A stretch of 64,000 nucleotides of DNA from assembly GCA_965223085.1 (NCBI GenBank), contig OZ244981.1:310001-374000 (forward strand), read 5' to 3'. The notes under the pieces are model-generated. The model did no database searches and had not been told where the DNA came from. It saw nothing but the letters and a program-made list of their open reading frames with translations. The position numbers and the translations under genes are program-made. The first letter of the stretch is position 1; every line of letters begins with the position of its first letter. Shown here piece by piece: positions 18,217 through 26,229 of the stretch. Source of the DNA: CBDCVO01 sp965223085. GTDB lineage: Bacteria; Pseudomonadota; Gammaproteobacteria; Ga0077536.

Positions 18217-18309
18217 GGCGCCTAGTGTAGCGGTTCAACTACGTGAAGTCGCGAACGCCATCGTTCCGCACGCGCCCCGATCAAAGCACCGTTTCAAGCG
18301 CCGCACCGT

Positions 18310-18333
18310 CGCTCCCCGCCCGTGTGGGGAGCG
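18310..18333 (-). terminator. GC-rich hairpin between the TonB receptor gene and aroC
   Basis: CGCTCCCC (18310-18317) pairs perfectly with GGGGAGCG (18326-18333) around an 8-nt loop. It lies 45 bp past the stop of the TonB receptor gene in the direction of transcription and before aroC. There is no run of T on either side, so it may be an attenuating or Rho-assisted stop rather than a classical intrinsic terminator. Confidence 0.4.
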
Positions 18334-18377
18334 CATCGGTATGCGACCGATGCCGTTCGCGGCGGCGACACCGGGAT

Positions 18378-20468
18378 TCAATACCGCATACGTACACCGA
18401 ACAATCCGGAAATGCCTGGCAGCGGCGCCAGGTCTTTGACGAACGAGGTGTGGCGGCGCGCTTGCTCGTCGGCGAGGTTCGTGCCGCGCGCGAACACCGT
18501 CAGCGATCGTCCGGCACCGAGCGGCACATCATAGCCCGCGTGCAAGTTGAACATGGTAAACCCTGCGGTTTCGGTCTCGAGCGCGCCAATTTCGTTCTGC
18601 TCCGTCACACGAATCACCGAGAAACCGGCGTACATCCGTTCGCGCTCCCACTCGAGGCCAGCGCCGAAGCGCAACGGCGGCAACCGCGGTACATTGCCAC
18701 CCGCATCGAGTTCGCCTTCGACATAGTCCGTCCATAGGCGAAGTTCCAGGTCGCCATGTGAATCGTCGAACAGTTCAATACGTGTTTCGAGCTCGAATCC
18801 CCAGAAATCGGCATCGACCTGGGTTTGATTAACCAGTAACAGCGCCTCGTCTTCGTTCACGATTCCACCGTTATCGAGAAAGTCTTCTTCGACGCGATCG
18901 GCGACGCCGTCACGATTAAGATCGTTCGACTGCGGAAAGATGAAATCCGACACGTCGTTGTAGAACACCGTAAAGTCGAAACGGTAGCGGCCTTTGACTC
19001 GGCGCCAAAACACATCGATATTGTGCGAGGTTTCCGCACCAAGATTCGGATCGCCAATTTCGAACGTATTGCTGGCCAGGTGCGGCCCGCCGGAGAACAG
19101 TTCTTCGATCGTCGGCGCACGCTGCGAGCGCGTGCCATTGATCCCTAGTTCCATTCCGTCGGCGTACTCGTAAGTTGCGCCCGCCGAAATGCTGAGCAAA
19201 TTGTGTGACCGATCTGCGATCATCGATTCGCTTTCAGCGTCCTGAAACTCGCCGCGAATACCGAGATCGAGATGCACGCGGTCGAAATCCGCCTTCTCGA
19301 AAACGAACACCGCGACCGCATCAAGTTGTGAGGGCGGCACGAACGCCTCCTCACCGATCGCGACGAACGCCTGGTCGCGGTACTGAAAGCCGACAACGCC
19401 GTCCCACCGGCCGACCGGGCGGTGGATCAGCTCGACGCGCCCTTCGAATTCCTCGTTTTCGAACTGCGTGCCGATTTCCCCGCTACCTTCGATTTCATCG
19501 TGTTTATAGTCGTTAGATCCGAACCGGCCCCTCAATTCGTCGAACCAGCCACGCGCGAATTCGTAGGCACCTTTGACGTCGTAACGCGTTTGGCGCAGAT
19601 CGATCCGCGTACCACCGGGTGCTTCGGACTCCGCATTTCCCGCCTCTTCTTCGTGGTGATGCGCACCGGGTACCCCGTAATCGTTTTCGAGTCGCGAGAC
19701 GTTGAATCCAATGAAACCGCGCGCGCCGATCCAGGAACCACCGCCGGAGAAATTATCGGTTGCAGCGTCGCTGTTCGGCAGGGTACCCGCGCGTTCCCCC
19801 GCATCGGGGTTTACCTCAGCGAAACCGGGAATATTGATATCCTCAGCATCACGCATCAGCCCGTCGAAGTGCAGCGCAAACGTATTGCCGATAGCGGCAT
19901 TCAGCTTGATCGCGCCGAGCCATCCGTCGGATGCGGTGTCATAATGACCGTAAGCGGCCGCTTCGATACCGTCCGGTACGGTCGATGGGATGCGGCCGTT
20001 GACGACGTTAACGAGACCGCCACTGGCACCACTGCCATAAAGCAGCGTCGCGGGCCCCCTAAAAATTTCGACCTGATCAGCAAAGATACTCTCGACCGCG
20101 ACGCCGTGGTCGGCGCTGATCGTCGACAAATCCATCGTACCGATACCGCCTTCGAGTACGCGCACCCGCGCACCGCTCAGCCCGCGTATAACCGGGCGGC
20201 CGACACTTGCGCCGAAATCGCTCGAGTTTACCCCGAGTTGATTGGCAACGGCCTCGCCGATCGACCGTGTCGATTCGCGGCGCAGGGCTTCTTCGTCGAG
20301 CACTGATATCGGTGCCGCGATATGACTGTCGACCCCACCTAAAGGATCCGCGGTCACAATGATTTCATCGATTGGTTGATGATGAGGGTGTTGATGCGCT
20401 GAGTCGGCAAAAACCGGTAGGGCGCTGAACAACGCGACTGATATAGTCAAATTCCTGCAACGAAACAT
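18378..20468 (-). CDS. TonB-dependent outer-membrane receptor, ZnuD-like (zinc)
   Basis: 696 aa with a signal peptide, then a histidine-rich start to the mature protein (SAHQHPHHQP), a TonB box-like DEIIVTADPL, a plug domain (GVNSSDFGASVGRPVIRGLSG) and a beta-barrel ending in aromatic ...GVRMRY. A His/Glu-rich extracellular loop (HHHEEEAGNAESE) sits near residue 270. This layout resembles ZnuD-type zinc receptors; copper or nickel is less likely but possible. The small Cys/His membrane protein encoded just upstream supports metal uptake. I found no convincing Zur palindrome in the upstream DNA. Confidence 0.87.
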   Translation of the reverse strand: MFRCRNLTISVALFSALPVFADSAHQHPHHQPIDEIIVTADPLGGVDSHIAAPISVLDEEALRRESTRSIGEAVANQLGVNSSDFGASVGRPVIRGLSGARVRVLEGGIGTMDLSTISADHGVAVESIFADQVEIFRGPATLLYGSGASGGLVNVVNGRIPSTVPDGIEAAAYGHYDTASDGWLGAIKLNAAIGNTFALHFDGLMRDAEDINIPGFAEVNPDAGERAGTLPNSDAATDNFSGGGSWIGARGFIGFNVSRLENDYGVPGAHHHEEEAGNAESEAPGGTRIDLRQTRYDVKGAYEFARGWFDELRGRFGSNDYKHDEIEGSGEIGTQFENEEFEGRVELIHRPVGRWDGVVGFQYRDQAFVAIGEEAFVPPSQLDAVAVFVFEKADFDRVHLDLGIRGEFQDAESESMIADRSHNLLSISAGATYEYADGMELGINGTRSQRAPTIEELFSGGPHLASNTFEIGDPNLGAETSHNIDVFWRRVKGRYRFDFTVFYNDVSDFIFPQSNDLNRDGVADRVEEDFLDNGGIVNEDEALLLVNQTQVDADFWGFELETRIELFDDSHGDLELRLWTDYVEGELDAGGNVPRLPPLRFGAGLEWERERMYAGFSVIRVTEQNEIGALETETAGFTMFNLHAGYDVPLGAGRSLTVFARGTNLADEQARRHTSFVKDLAPLPGISGLFGVRMRY

Positions 20469-20551
20469 ACCGGAGTTCCTTTACACTTGCTAACTGAAAA
20501 CAGGCGAGCACGAACTCGGATGACTCCGTTCTCGCGACGACGTTGGGTTTG

Positions 20552-20863
20552 TTAGCTGAGTAAGGGCGGGGCTCTGATCGGGCGCCGTTTCTCGCGGCCG
20601 CCGTTCGCCGCAACGGATCCCCGAGAGGGAATGACGATAGCCGTTCCGACACCGTCCGCATCGATTGCCGGTCCGACCGCGTCGATATCGTGGTTGGCGA
20701 AAACGAACAGATCGCAGATCTCGCAATCCGCATCCGACGCGTGTGCCGCAATATCCAAGTCATGGAGAATGCTCGCGGTCTGGAAAACGAGCCACGGCAC
20801 AACGAGCAGGCCGACTAGCCACTGCCTGCGGTTGGAACGGATGGTCGCGCTGCCGGATGACAT
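20552..20863 (-). CDS. Small membrane protein with metal-ligand-like Cys/His (DUF2946-like)
   Basis: About 103 aa from the ATG at 20863. A single hydrophobic segment (WLVGLLVVPWLVFQTAS) is followed by a short periplasm-side stretch rich in potential metal ligands: ILHDLDIAAHASDADCEIC. The His plus CxxC pattern resembles small DUF2946-like proteins encoded beside metal TonB receptors. It reads into the receptor gene 83 bp downstream, so co-regulation by metal is likely. The frame extends to a GTG at 20908, with nothing to support that start. Function is inferred from pattern and context only. Confidence 0.55.
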   Translation of the reverse strand: MSSGSATIRSNRRQWLVGLLVVPWLVFQTASILHDLDIAAHASDADCEICDLFVFANHDIDAVGPAIDADGVGTAIVIPSRGSVAANGGREKRRPIRAPPLLS

Positions 20864-21145
20864 GTGCCGAGTTGTACCGGTTTCAGGGTACGGCGTCAAA
20901 CCGTGCACGGTCGGCTGTTATCACGCAGGGACTTCATCCACCGCCGATTCCGTCATCGGCGGCACCAAGTCCGGCGATAAGCTGGACAATTTGGGACACG
21001 CGCTTTTCTGTCAGCGCGAAGCAGTTCTCGCCTCGGATGAGTGTGTGTCCTCAATTCCCGCTCACGCGACACGTGAAATAACTCGAGGTGGAACTAAGCA
21101 CGCTTACCGATTGTGCAGCAGAACCGGAATAAATCGCGGCGACCG

Positions 21146-21448
21146 TTAATCGTCACGGTGACGACGTCGACGCGCTTTCCCATGCCGATCCCCACCTTCC
21201 TCTTTCGGCATTTCGCGCTCGTACTCTTCACGCTCTTTGCGGGCTTCACGTTGGGCTGCTTTGTTTTCCCTACGTGTCTCGCGTTCGTCTTCCCGGGCTT
21301 CTCGTTCGGCTTCACGTCGTGACTCGCGCATCTCGCGTGCGTAGTCGTCGTCGCCCATGCGACCGTTCTCGGGATCAGACCAAACCGGTGCTGCCACCGT
21401 AACGGCAAGCGCAGTTATTGCGATCGCTAAATATCTTGTTGTCTTCAT
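21146..21448 (-). CDS. Secreted highly charged Arg/Glu-rich protein
   Basis: 100 aa. A clear signal peptide (basic start, hydrophobic core to about residue 24, PVWS cleavage region) precedes a mature domain made almost wholly of Arg, Glu, Lys and Asp, with alternating REAERE/RETRRE-type stretches that should form a long charged helix. A strong AGGAGG lies 8 bp before the ATG. Immediately upstream is a short palindrome, GACTC-6-GAGTC at 21484-21499, that could be an operator. No family is recognised; periplasmic charged helical proteins of this kind often respond to metal or envelope stress, which is only a guess. Confidence 0.7.
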   Translation of the reverse strand: MKTTRYLAIAITALAVTVAAPVWSDPENGRMGDDDYAREMRESRREAEREAREDERETRRENKAAQREARKEREEYEREMPKEEGGDRHGKARRRRHRDD

Positions 21449-21539
21449 GCTGTGATCCTCCTATTGGCTGAACTTAGAGATATGACTCGTGTTAGAGTCG
21501 CAAGCGTTATTAAGTTTCACCAGAAATCGCTGCATTCAT

Positions 21540-22835
21540 TCAGTCATTGGTCACTAATAAAGTACCTAGCGGTAAGTTTCCGAATAGTTCGTCGCACGCA
21601 CGCGGTGGTGCTTGATGACCGGGCGGGCGCCCGACGACCCACGCTCGACACATACCGGGCGGCGGCCGATGACCTCTCGGGATCCGAACCGTCGAGTCGG
21701 CGATGTTTCGAGTCGAAGCAAAACCGCGTTCCGGCCTCGTTGCGGTGTAGTTACTTTGACTCCGAAACCGTGCATGCTTACTCGCTCGATAATGCTTTTT
21801 CGTCACGAATTTACGATTGTCGGTCCGCCACTGCTTCGCTTTCGCACCCCTACGATCAACTTTCCGCCATCGTTCATTAGCAGCAAAGTCCAGATATACG
21901 GGCTCATCGCTCTCAAGTTCACGCTGCCGCGATTTGTACGCTTTGCTCAAGGCCGCGAGATCTTGCGCTGCGCGTGTACGTTCGGCCCGATCGATGTCAC
22001 TCGACTGTACCGACAGGGCGCGAGCCCGTTCGCGACGAGCTACGCGCTCCTGTGCGACACGCTCACGTTCATAACTATCGATCACTGCCGCCAAGGCTTG
22101 TTCGCGCACGCGCGGATCGCCTTCACGGTATTCATCTGCCGGTGAAACCTCATCGCGCGCCTCGGCGGCGCGCAACGAGGCTTTTTCTCGCTGGCGCTGG
22201 TGATGTGGGGCACGCGTCATGTTCTGCTCGAGTGGCGCGGTCATCTCACGCGCCTGTGAGACCCCTTTGCGCGGAAGAATTTCTTCGTTATCGGCCGCCA
22301 CGTATGAACCCGGCACATCCGTTTCGAGGTGCGATATCGCATGCATGTCTCCGTGGATGCGCACGACATCACGGATTTGCAGCTCTGCTTCCGCAGATGA
22401 CGGTAGCGCCCCTTTCGCTACCGACACACCGCTCCCAATTTCTGAGGCACCATCGCGCGTGGACATCGCTTCAGCGGTGCTCGCGAGCGTCTCGTCGACT
22501 TCTTCCAGCTCCCTCGCCAATCGCGCCGCCATCGCGTGTAGCTCGCGCGCTTGCGCCACATCGCCTTGCCGAGCCCGAACTTCGGCGAGTCGACGCCACG
22601 CACCGGGATCATTAGGTGTGATCCGCAGCGCCCGCTCTACGGCAGCGTTTGCGCCGTTAAGATCACCTTTCTCTAGCTGTTCGTCAGCCCTCGCCAGTAA
22701 CCACGCAATGGCAGGATCGTTAGACTGCTTTTCCTCGCCATACCGATCGACACCGCCGGTCGCGGTACCTGCGGCGAATATCAATAATGCCAAAGCGCTG
22801 TGGTTGAGCGTAAGCGGCTTAAGGAAGCGAGTCAC
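21540..22835 (-). CDS. Periplasmic TPR protein with a C-terminal PPPG-CRxW motif
   Basis: 431 aa. A signal-like hydrophobic segment (residues about 10-28) is followed by two tetratricopeptide repeats (IAWLLARADEQLEKGDLNGANAA... to about residue 110), then a long Arg/Glu/Ala-rich, probably coiled or disordered, region to about 330. The C-terminus carries IPRGHRPPPGMCRAW (385-399) and a PPGHQAPP copy soon after, a motif seen at the end or middle of various uncharacterised secreted bacterial proteins. The peptidoglycan-binding gene ends 21 bp before its start on the same strand, suggesting a shared transcript. Function unknown; an envelope scaffold is a reasonable guess. Confidence 0.7.
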   Translation of the reverse strand: MTRFLKPLTLNHSALALLIFAAGTATGGVDRYGEEKQSNDPAIAWLLARADEQLEKGDLNGANAAVERALRITPNDPGAWRRLAEVRARQGDVAQARELHAMAARLARELEEVDETLASTAEAMSTRDGASEIGSGVSVAKGALPSSAEAELQIRDVVRIHGDMHAISHLETDVPGSYVAADNEEILPRKGVSQAREMTAPLEQNMTRAPHHQRQREKASLRAAEARDEVSPADEYREGDPRVREQALAAVIDSYERERVAQERVARRERARALSVQSSDIDRAERTRAAQDLAALSKAYKSRQRELESDEPVYLDFAANERWRKVDRRGAKAKQWRTDNRKFVTKKHYRASKHARFRSQSNYTATRPERGFASTRNIADSTVRIPRGHRPPPGMCRAWVVGRPPGHQAPPRACDELFGNLPLGTLLVTND

Positions 22836-22856
22836 GGCGATACGCCCTCCGCGACC

Positions 22857-23426
22857 CTAAAACTGTGCCACCGACTGAGAGACAAGTTGCTGCCTTAGGT
22901 GATCGAGTAAGGATGAAGAAATTACTGCGTCCTGTGGCAAATCGAAATCACGCTGATACGATTGGATCGCGGCCTGCGTGCGTGGACCCGAAACACCATC
23001 GATGGGGCCGGGATGATACTGCAATAACGCTAAAGCACGCTGCACGGTACGCACTGTTTTCGGATCGGGTGTTTCTAGTGCTTGTGATGATTCGAAGCCT
23101 AAGGACTGCGATCGGCTTAGATAGACGTCGCCGTCTAAATGCTTCAGCAACCGTGTCGACACCTTACCGTCGACGCGTAAGTGATTATCGTACTGGTAAT
23201 CGCGAATGGCATTTTGCGTCCGTGGGCCGGCGACACCATTAATCGGGCCGGGGTCGTAACCGATCTCGCGAAGCTTCATTTGCACGCGCCGAGTATCTTT
23301 CGCCGTCTCGGAGCTCGGTTTTTGGGGGAGCGCGCATAGCATTTGCGGATCGCTGACGAAACGAACTCGTGCCAGGGGCTCGTGCCAGGGGTCGGACCGA
23401 CCTAAGCAACTGAATCGGGTTGACAA
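22857..23426 (-). CDS. Protein with two peptidoglycan-binding (PGB_1) domains, 5' end doubtful
   Basis: Up to 189 aa with two peptidoglycan_binding_1 repeats. Repeat 1 (about residues 48-95) reads KLREIGYDPGPINGVAGPRT and repeat 2 (about 125-175) ALLQYHPGPIDGVSGPRT, each followed by an AI(R/Q)xYQ helix. There is no signal peptide, which is odd for a cell-wall binder. The first 28 codons run through a 13-bp tandem duplication and a GGTCCGAC repeat, so the natural 5' end may have been replaced; an ATG at 23342 is an alternative start. The TPR gene follows 21 bp downstream. Confidence 0.65.
   Translation of the reverse strand: MSTRFSCLGRSDPWHEPLARVRFVSDPQMLCALPQKPSSETAKDTRRVQMKLREIGYDPGPINGVAGPRTQNAIRDYQYDNHLRVDGKVSTRLLKHLDGDVYLSRSQSLGFESSQALETPDPKTVRTVQRALALLQYHPGPIDGVSGPRTQAAIQSYQRDFDLPQDAVISSSLLDHLRQQLVSQSVAQF
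23366..23398. repeat. 13-bp tandem duplication joined to a CAGGGGTCGGACC motif
   Basis: CTCGTGCCAGGGG occurs twice head to tail (23366-23378 and 23379-23391) and runs into CCAGGGGTCGGACC (23385-23398). The same CAGGGGTCGGACC core occurs at 10646-10658, and as its reverse complement without one G at 23795-23806. This looks like a short dispersed intergenic repeat. Confidence 0.6.
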
Positions 23427-23794
23427 ATTCGGTGAATCGCAGCGATTTAGCTCCTTAGACTGCAGTTGAGGTACGAATTTCGCGATGTATATGCCTTGTC
23501 GGTGACTTCATCCCGGCACAATACTCACTGCGCCAGGTGTGAGCACGATAGCGACCTCGCTTGGCGTCGATCGCTAGTCATGCAATGTAGCCCGCTCGCG
23601 CTTATCGCCCCATTCCGCTAATGCGGATATCTGTGAGGATCGGAATTAATCTACTCGTGCGGTGTTGTCGTATCTAATATCCAAGCTGATGTGTTACGCC
23701 GGTAGACACCCAGAACTCGGGCCCAACTCGGATCCTAAGCGTCAGTGAGCCGGGCAATACCACGTATTGTGATGCGAATTCAAAGACCTAGCTT

Positions 23795-23806
23795 GGTCCG
23801 ACCCTG
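23795..23806 (-). repeat. Inverted copy of the GGTCCGACC repeat
   Basis: GGTCCGACCCTG is the reverse complement of the CAGGGTCGGACC core and faces the copy at 23386-23398 about 400 bp away. It abuts the gene remnant that starts at 23824. Confidence 0.5.
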
Positions 23807-23823
23807 AAGGCTCTGAAGGCTGA

Positions 23824-24015
23824 CCCGGTATCAGCGGTTCATTCCTCGTCAGCGGCCGGATGGCCGCCGGCAGCAGCGAGAGCGTCACGGTCGACTTCAC
23901 AGACACCGACCCGGGGCAGATCCTGACATTGAACTGGAACAACCTGGAAACCATCGACATCAACACCGAGGGCGTCGCTATTCTGCTAGATAATCTGCAA
24001 CTGTCGGCAGAGTAG
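23824..24015 (+). pseudogene. C-terminal remnant of a probable secreted protein
   Basis: Read in frame up to a TAG at 24013-24015, the plus strand gives a protein-like tail containing GSFLVSGRMAAGSSESVTV, DFTDTDPGQILTLNWNNLE and GVAILLDNLQLSAE. This alternating polar/hydrophobic, Asp/Thr-rich pattern is typical of extracellular beta-sandwich domains. A TGA stands in frame just before it (23821-23823) and no start codon with a ribosome binding site is present, so it appears to be the stub of a lost gene. Family not recognised. Confidence 0.45.
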
Positions 24016-24119
24016 CGGGGGCTATTAGACACATATAGACGCCCGCCAGAAACTTACGCCGACATTTTGATGGCTGTCCCCGATGTCGTCCCGCGCTTCT
24101 CGGCGCGCGCGGCGAACGA

Positions 24120-26048
24120 CTAAGCGATGGGCGTTAAAGCAATGTCGCGCCGTGCGTCGATTTCGATCGTCAGGTGTAGACGGCCGTCATCATCGGCGCG
24201 CGCTTGCGCTTCCAGACACCCCGCAGTGCGATAGGTTTGGCCAGGCCGCAGTTGCGCGAAACCAATCTCACAGCGCACTGCACCGCGCCCCGGATAAAGT
24301 ACCGCTTCAAGCGCCGCCCCGTCGCTGACCGCACGCGCCGGAATCAAGTCCGGGTAGGGCAATTGATCGATTACAGGCCCTTCGCGCCACGCTTTCGGCA
24401 TGCCGTTGTTCACCAGGTCGTGCAAGGCATTCGTGCGCCCCACCCGCATCTTAAGCATGAACGCGTGCGACCAGGTCGAACAGTTTGGGTAGCTCAATAC
24501 CCCGCCGTGGGTAGCTGTTGTCAGCGTGGTAATTTCCTCAGCCACCGCGTCGGCGGCGTCGGTGTCCCCGAGTTCGCGTGCCGCCATGCCGAGCGCGCCG
24601 AGTGCATAGGCCGTATTAAAACGATAATTACCCGGGTCGAGCCAAGGTTTGAGCGGTAACAACCTAAGACCACCGTCGCTGGGTTCAAACAGTTCGTGCC
24701 GTGCTATTTCCCAGAAACGCACAGCAATGTCGGGAAACATTGGGTGCATCCAAAAGCTCAGAATGGCGTCTTCTTTGGAAGACGATAACCCGGGGATCGA
24801 AAATCCGGTGCGGGTTGAACGAATCAATGTGAGATGACCATCGACGTCGATGAACTCCTCTTCGAGGCGCCGTCGATATTGATCCTCGATCTCGGTCCAA
24901 TAACTCGTGCCGTGGAGGCGGTCATGCAGTTTGATGCCAAGCGCAGCTTGATTGTTGCAAAACGGGTAGATCCAATTCGGCTCGCAGGGAAACAGGCAGA
25001 AATCGCTGCGGCGCTCGTTGTCCGCTAAGACTTTCACGATCGAAGCATAGTCATGCTCATAGCGGGCGCCGTTACTGGCCACCAGCGTCACTGCGCCAGG
25101 AACAGCGTAGCGCCGATCGCCACTTGCGGCTTCGAACAAGCCGATCTGCGCGGCGTACCAGCCGGAATACATGACGTTGTCCTTGCCGATGGGATCGGGC
25201 GCATGGCGAAAATTGCCCCACAAACTCTCTAGCGCCCAATACTTCCACACACAGTGTTGTTTTTTCTTTTCGATGAGATTGCGCTGAGCATCGTGCAGGT
25301 AGCCGTGCATTGCAGGCAGCTTGGTAAAGTTCGCGAGACTCAACACATAGCCGAGATTGTTGATCTGATAGCGGATCGCGCTCGGTTGGAACTGCTCGAT
25401 AAAATCGAAACCAGCAAATTGATCGGGCGCTTGCAGCGCCCGATCAAGCGCATAACGAAGGGCGCTCAGATCGGTTGCGCTCAATTCGTCAACCAGCGGA
25501 CAACCACCCGGATCGAGAATGGTCGACCGGGGTGACCAGGTGCCGACGAGCTTGGTACGGTCGGCGCCGCGTTTGATTTTGCGCACCAGGTTGCGACGCT
25601 GCGCGAACCACCCGCTCGCGAGGGTGAAAAACGATAATCCGCTGACCAAGGCCCACGACCCGCTCAGGGTGTGCGGATGTGCCATCGCGCCAGCTAGCAG
25701 CGCCGCGCCGCCCCAGACGATGAAAGGCGCAGCTTGGTTACCGGTACCAAACCATAACACGAGCGAGAACATGAACAATGCGGCGCTTAGCACCGCGCAG
25801 CCTAAATGCAGCGCGACGCTTAGGCCCCCGCCACTCAAGTAGTGGAGAAACCCACCACCAGGAAACACCAGCCCCAAACCAAAAGCCTGGAGACCGCTAT
25901 GCGTGGCAGTCAAAGACAGCAAGATGCCGCACACGAACACCACGGCGTAAATAGTTGCGGTACGACGCAGTCGCGAACGCGTGATGGGACCGTTACGCGG
26001 GTTGAGCAGCGTATGTGGCAGATTGCCGCTTGGCAGCACCGCGCTCAT
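24120..26048 (-). CDS. Membrane-anchored linalool dehydratase/isomerase-family protein
   Basis: About 642 aa from the ATG at 26048 (GGAG 8 bp upstream). Residues 30-150 hold four to five transmembrane helices. From about 195 to 520 the sequence follows the linalool dehydratase/isomerase fold as I recall it: CVWKYWALESLWGNF, DPIGKDNVMYSGW, then C355-EP-x6-C364 and KLHDRLHGTSYW. The C-x8-C pair matches the two catalytic cysteines of Castellaniella LinD. The position of LinD's active-site His in its MYKGH motif is Trp here (MYSGW), so linalool itself is an unlikely substrate. The family hydrates or dehydrates terpenoid alcohols; the product here is unknown. The frame extends upstream to a TTG at 26078. 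Confidence 0.75.
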   Translation of the reverse strand: MSAVLPSGNLPHTLLNPRNGPITRSRLRRTATIYAVVFVCGILLSLTATHSGLQAFGLGLVFPGGGFLHYLSGGGLSVALHLGCAVLSAALFMFSLVLWFGTGNQAAPFIVWGGAALLAGAMAHPHTLSGSWALVSGLSFFTLASGWFAQRRNLVRKIKRGADRTKLVGTWSPRSTILDPGGCPLVDELSATDLSALRYALDRALQAPDQFAGFDFIEQFQPSAIRYQINNLGYVLSLANFTKLPAMHGYLHDAQRNLIEKKKQHCVWKYWALESLWGNFRHAPDPIGKDNVMYSGWYAAQIGLFEAASGDRRYAVPGAVTLVASNGARYEHDYASIVKVLADNERRSDFCLFPCEPNWIYPFCNNQAALGIKLHDRLHGTSYWTEIEDQYRRRLEEEFIDVDGHLTLIRSTRTGFSIPGLSSSKEDAILSFWMHPMFPDIAVRFWEIARHELFEPSDGGLRLLPLKPWLDPGNYRFNTAYALGALGMAARELGDTDAADAVAEEITTLTTATHGGVLSYPNCSTWSHAFMLKMRVGRTNALHDLVNNGMPKAWREGPVIDQLPYPDLIPARAVSDGAALEAVLYPGRGAVRCEIGFAQLRPGQTYRTAGCLEAQARADDDGRLHLTIEIDARRDIALTPIA

Positions 26049-26197
26049 CAACGATCTCCGCAGGCGTCTAGGCGCCAATTCGACGGATCGGTTCGCGACT
26101 GATTACGGCGCCGAATAAATGCACCTAAGCATGGTGTAGCACCTAGCCGTGTTAGTAATAACGCCGTAATGGCAGCGCCGATCGCGCAGCAGATCAT
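26048..26197 (-). CDS. Small hydrophobic ORF coupled to the LDI-family gene
   Basis: Short reading frame of 49 aa starting MICCAIGAAITALLLTRLG and ending in a basic, polar tail. The ATG at 26197 has GGAG at good spacing, and its TGA overlaps the ATG of the LDI-family gene by one base (TGATG), an arrangement typical of translational coupling. One transmembrane helix is predicted by eye at residues 2-18. A TTG at 26218 would add seven residues. No homologue is recognised; it may be a leader peptide or a small membrane partner. Confidence 0.5.
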   Translation of the reverse strand: MICCAIGAAITALLLTRLGATPCLGAFIRRRNQSRTDPSNWRLDACGDR

Positions 26198-26229
26198 CAG
26201 CACACTCCACCAAGCCAATTTGCATTAGT

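Larger units (their letters stand above)
23427..24119. other. Gene-poor stretch with decayed sequence
   Basis: About 690 bp between the peptidoglycan-binding gene and the LDI-family gene hold no intact gene. The stretch is bounded near 23386 and 23806 by copies of the GGTCCGACC motif in opposite orientation. Its right part carries the C-terminal remnant of a plus-strand coding sequence (23824-24015). The left part shows no coding pattern, RNA or transposase that I can recognise. Confidence 0.6.

Noticed and set aside
19422..20306. 294-codon plus-strand open frame inside the TonB receptor gene
   Set aside because: Fully antisense to the receptor, whose plug, barrel and signal peptide are coherent; the antisense translation has no domain pattern.
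20864..21145. Possible Zur box upstream of the metal-uptake pair
   Set aside because: Only a half-site-like GTTATCAC near 20919 is present; there is no matching inverted half at the proper distance.
21974..22860. Two 213-codon plus-strand frames opposite the TPR protein gene
   Set aside because: GC-rich antisense frames; translation dominated by Arg/Ser/Ala without secondary-structure periodicity, while the minus strand encodes a TPR protein.
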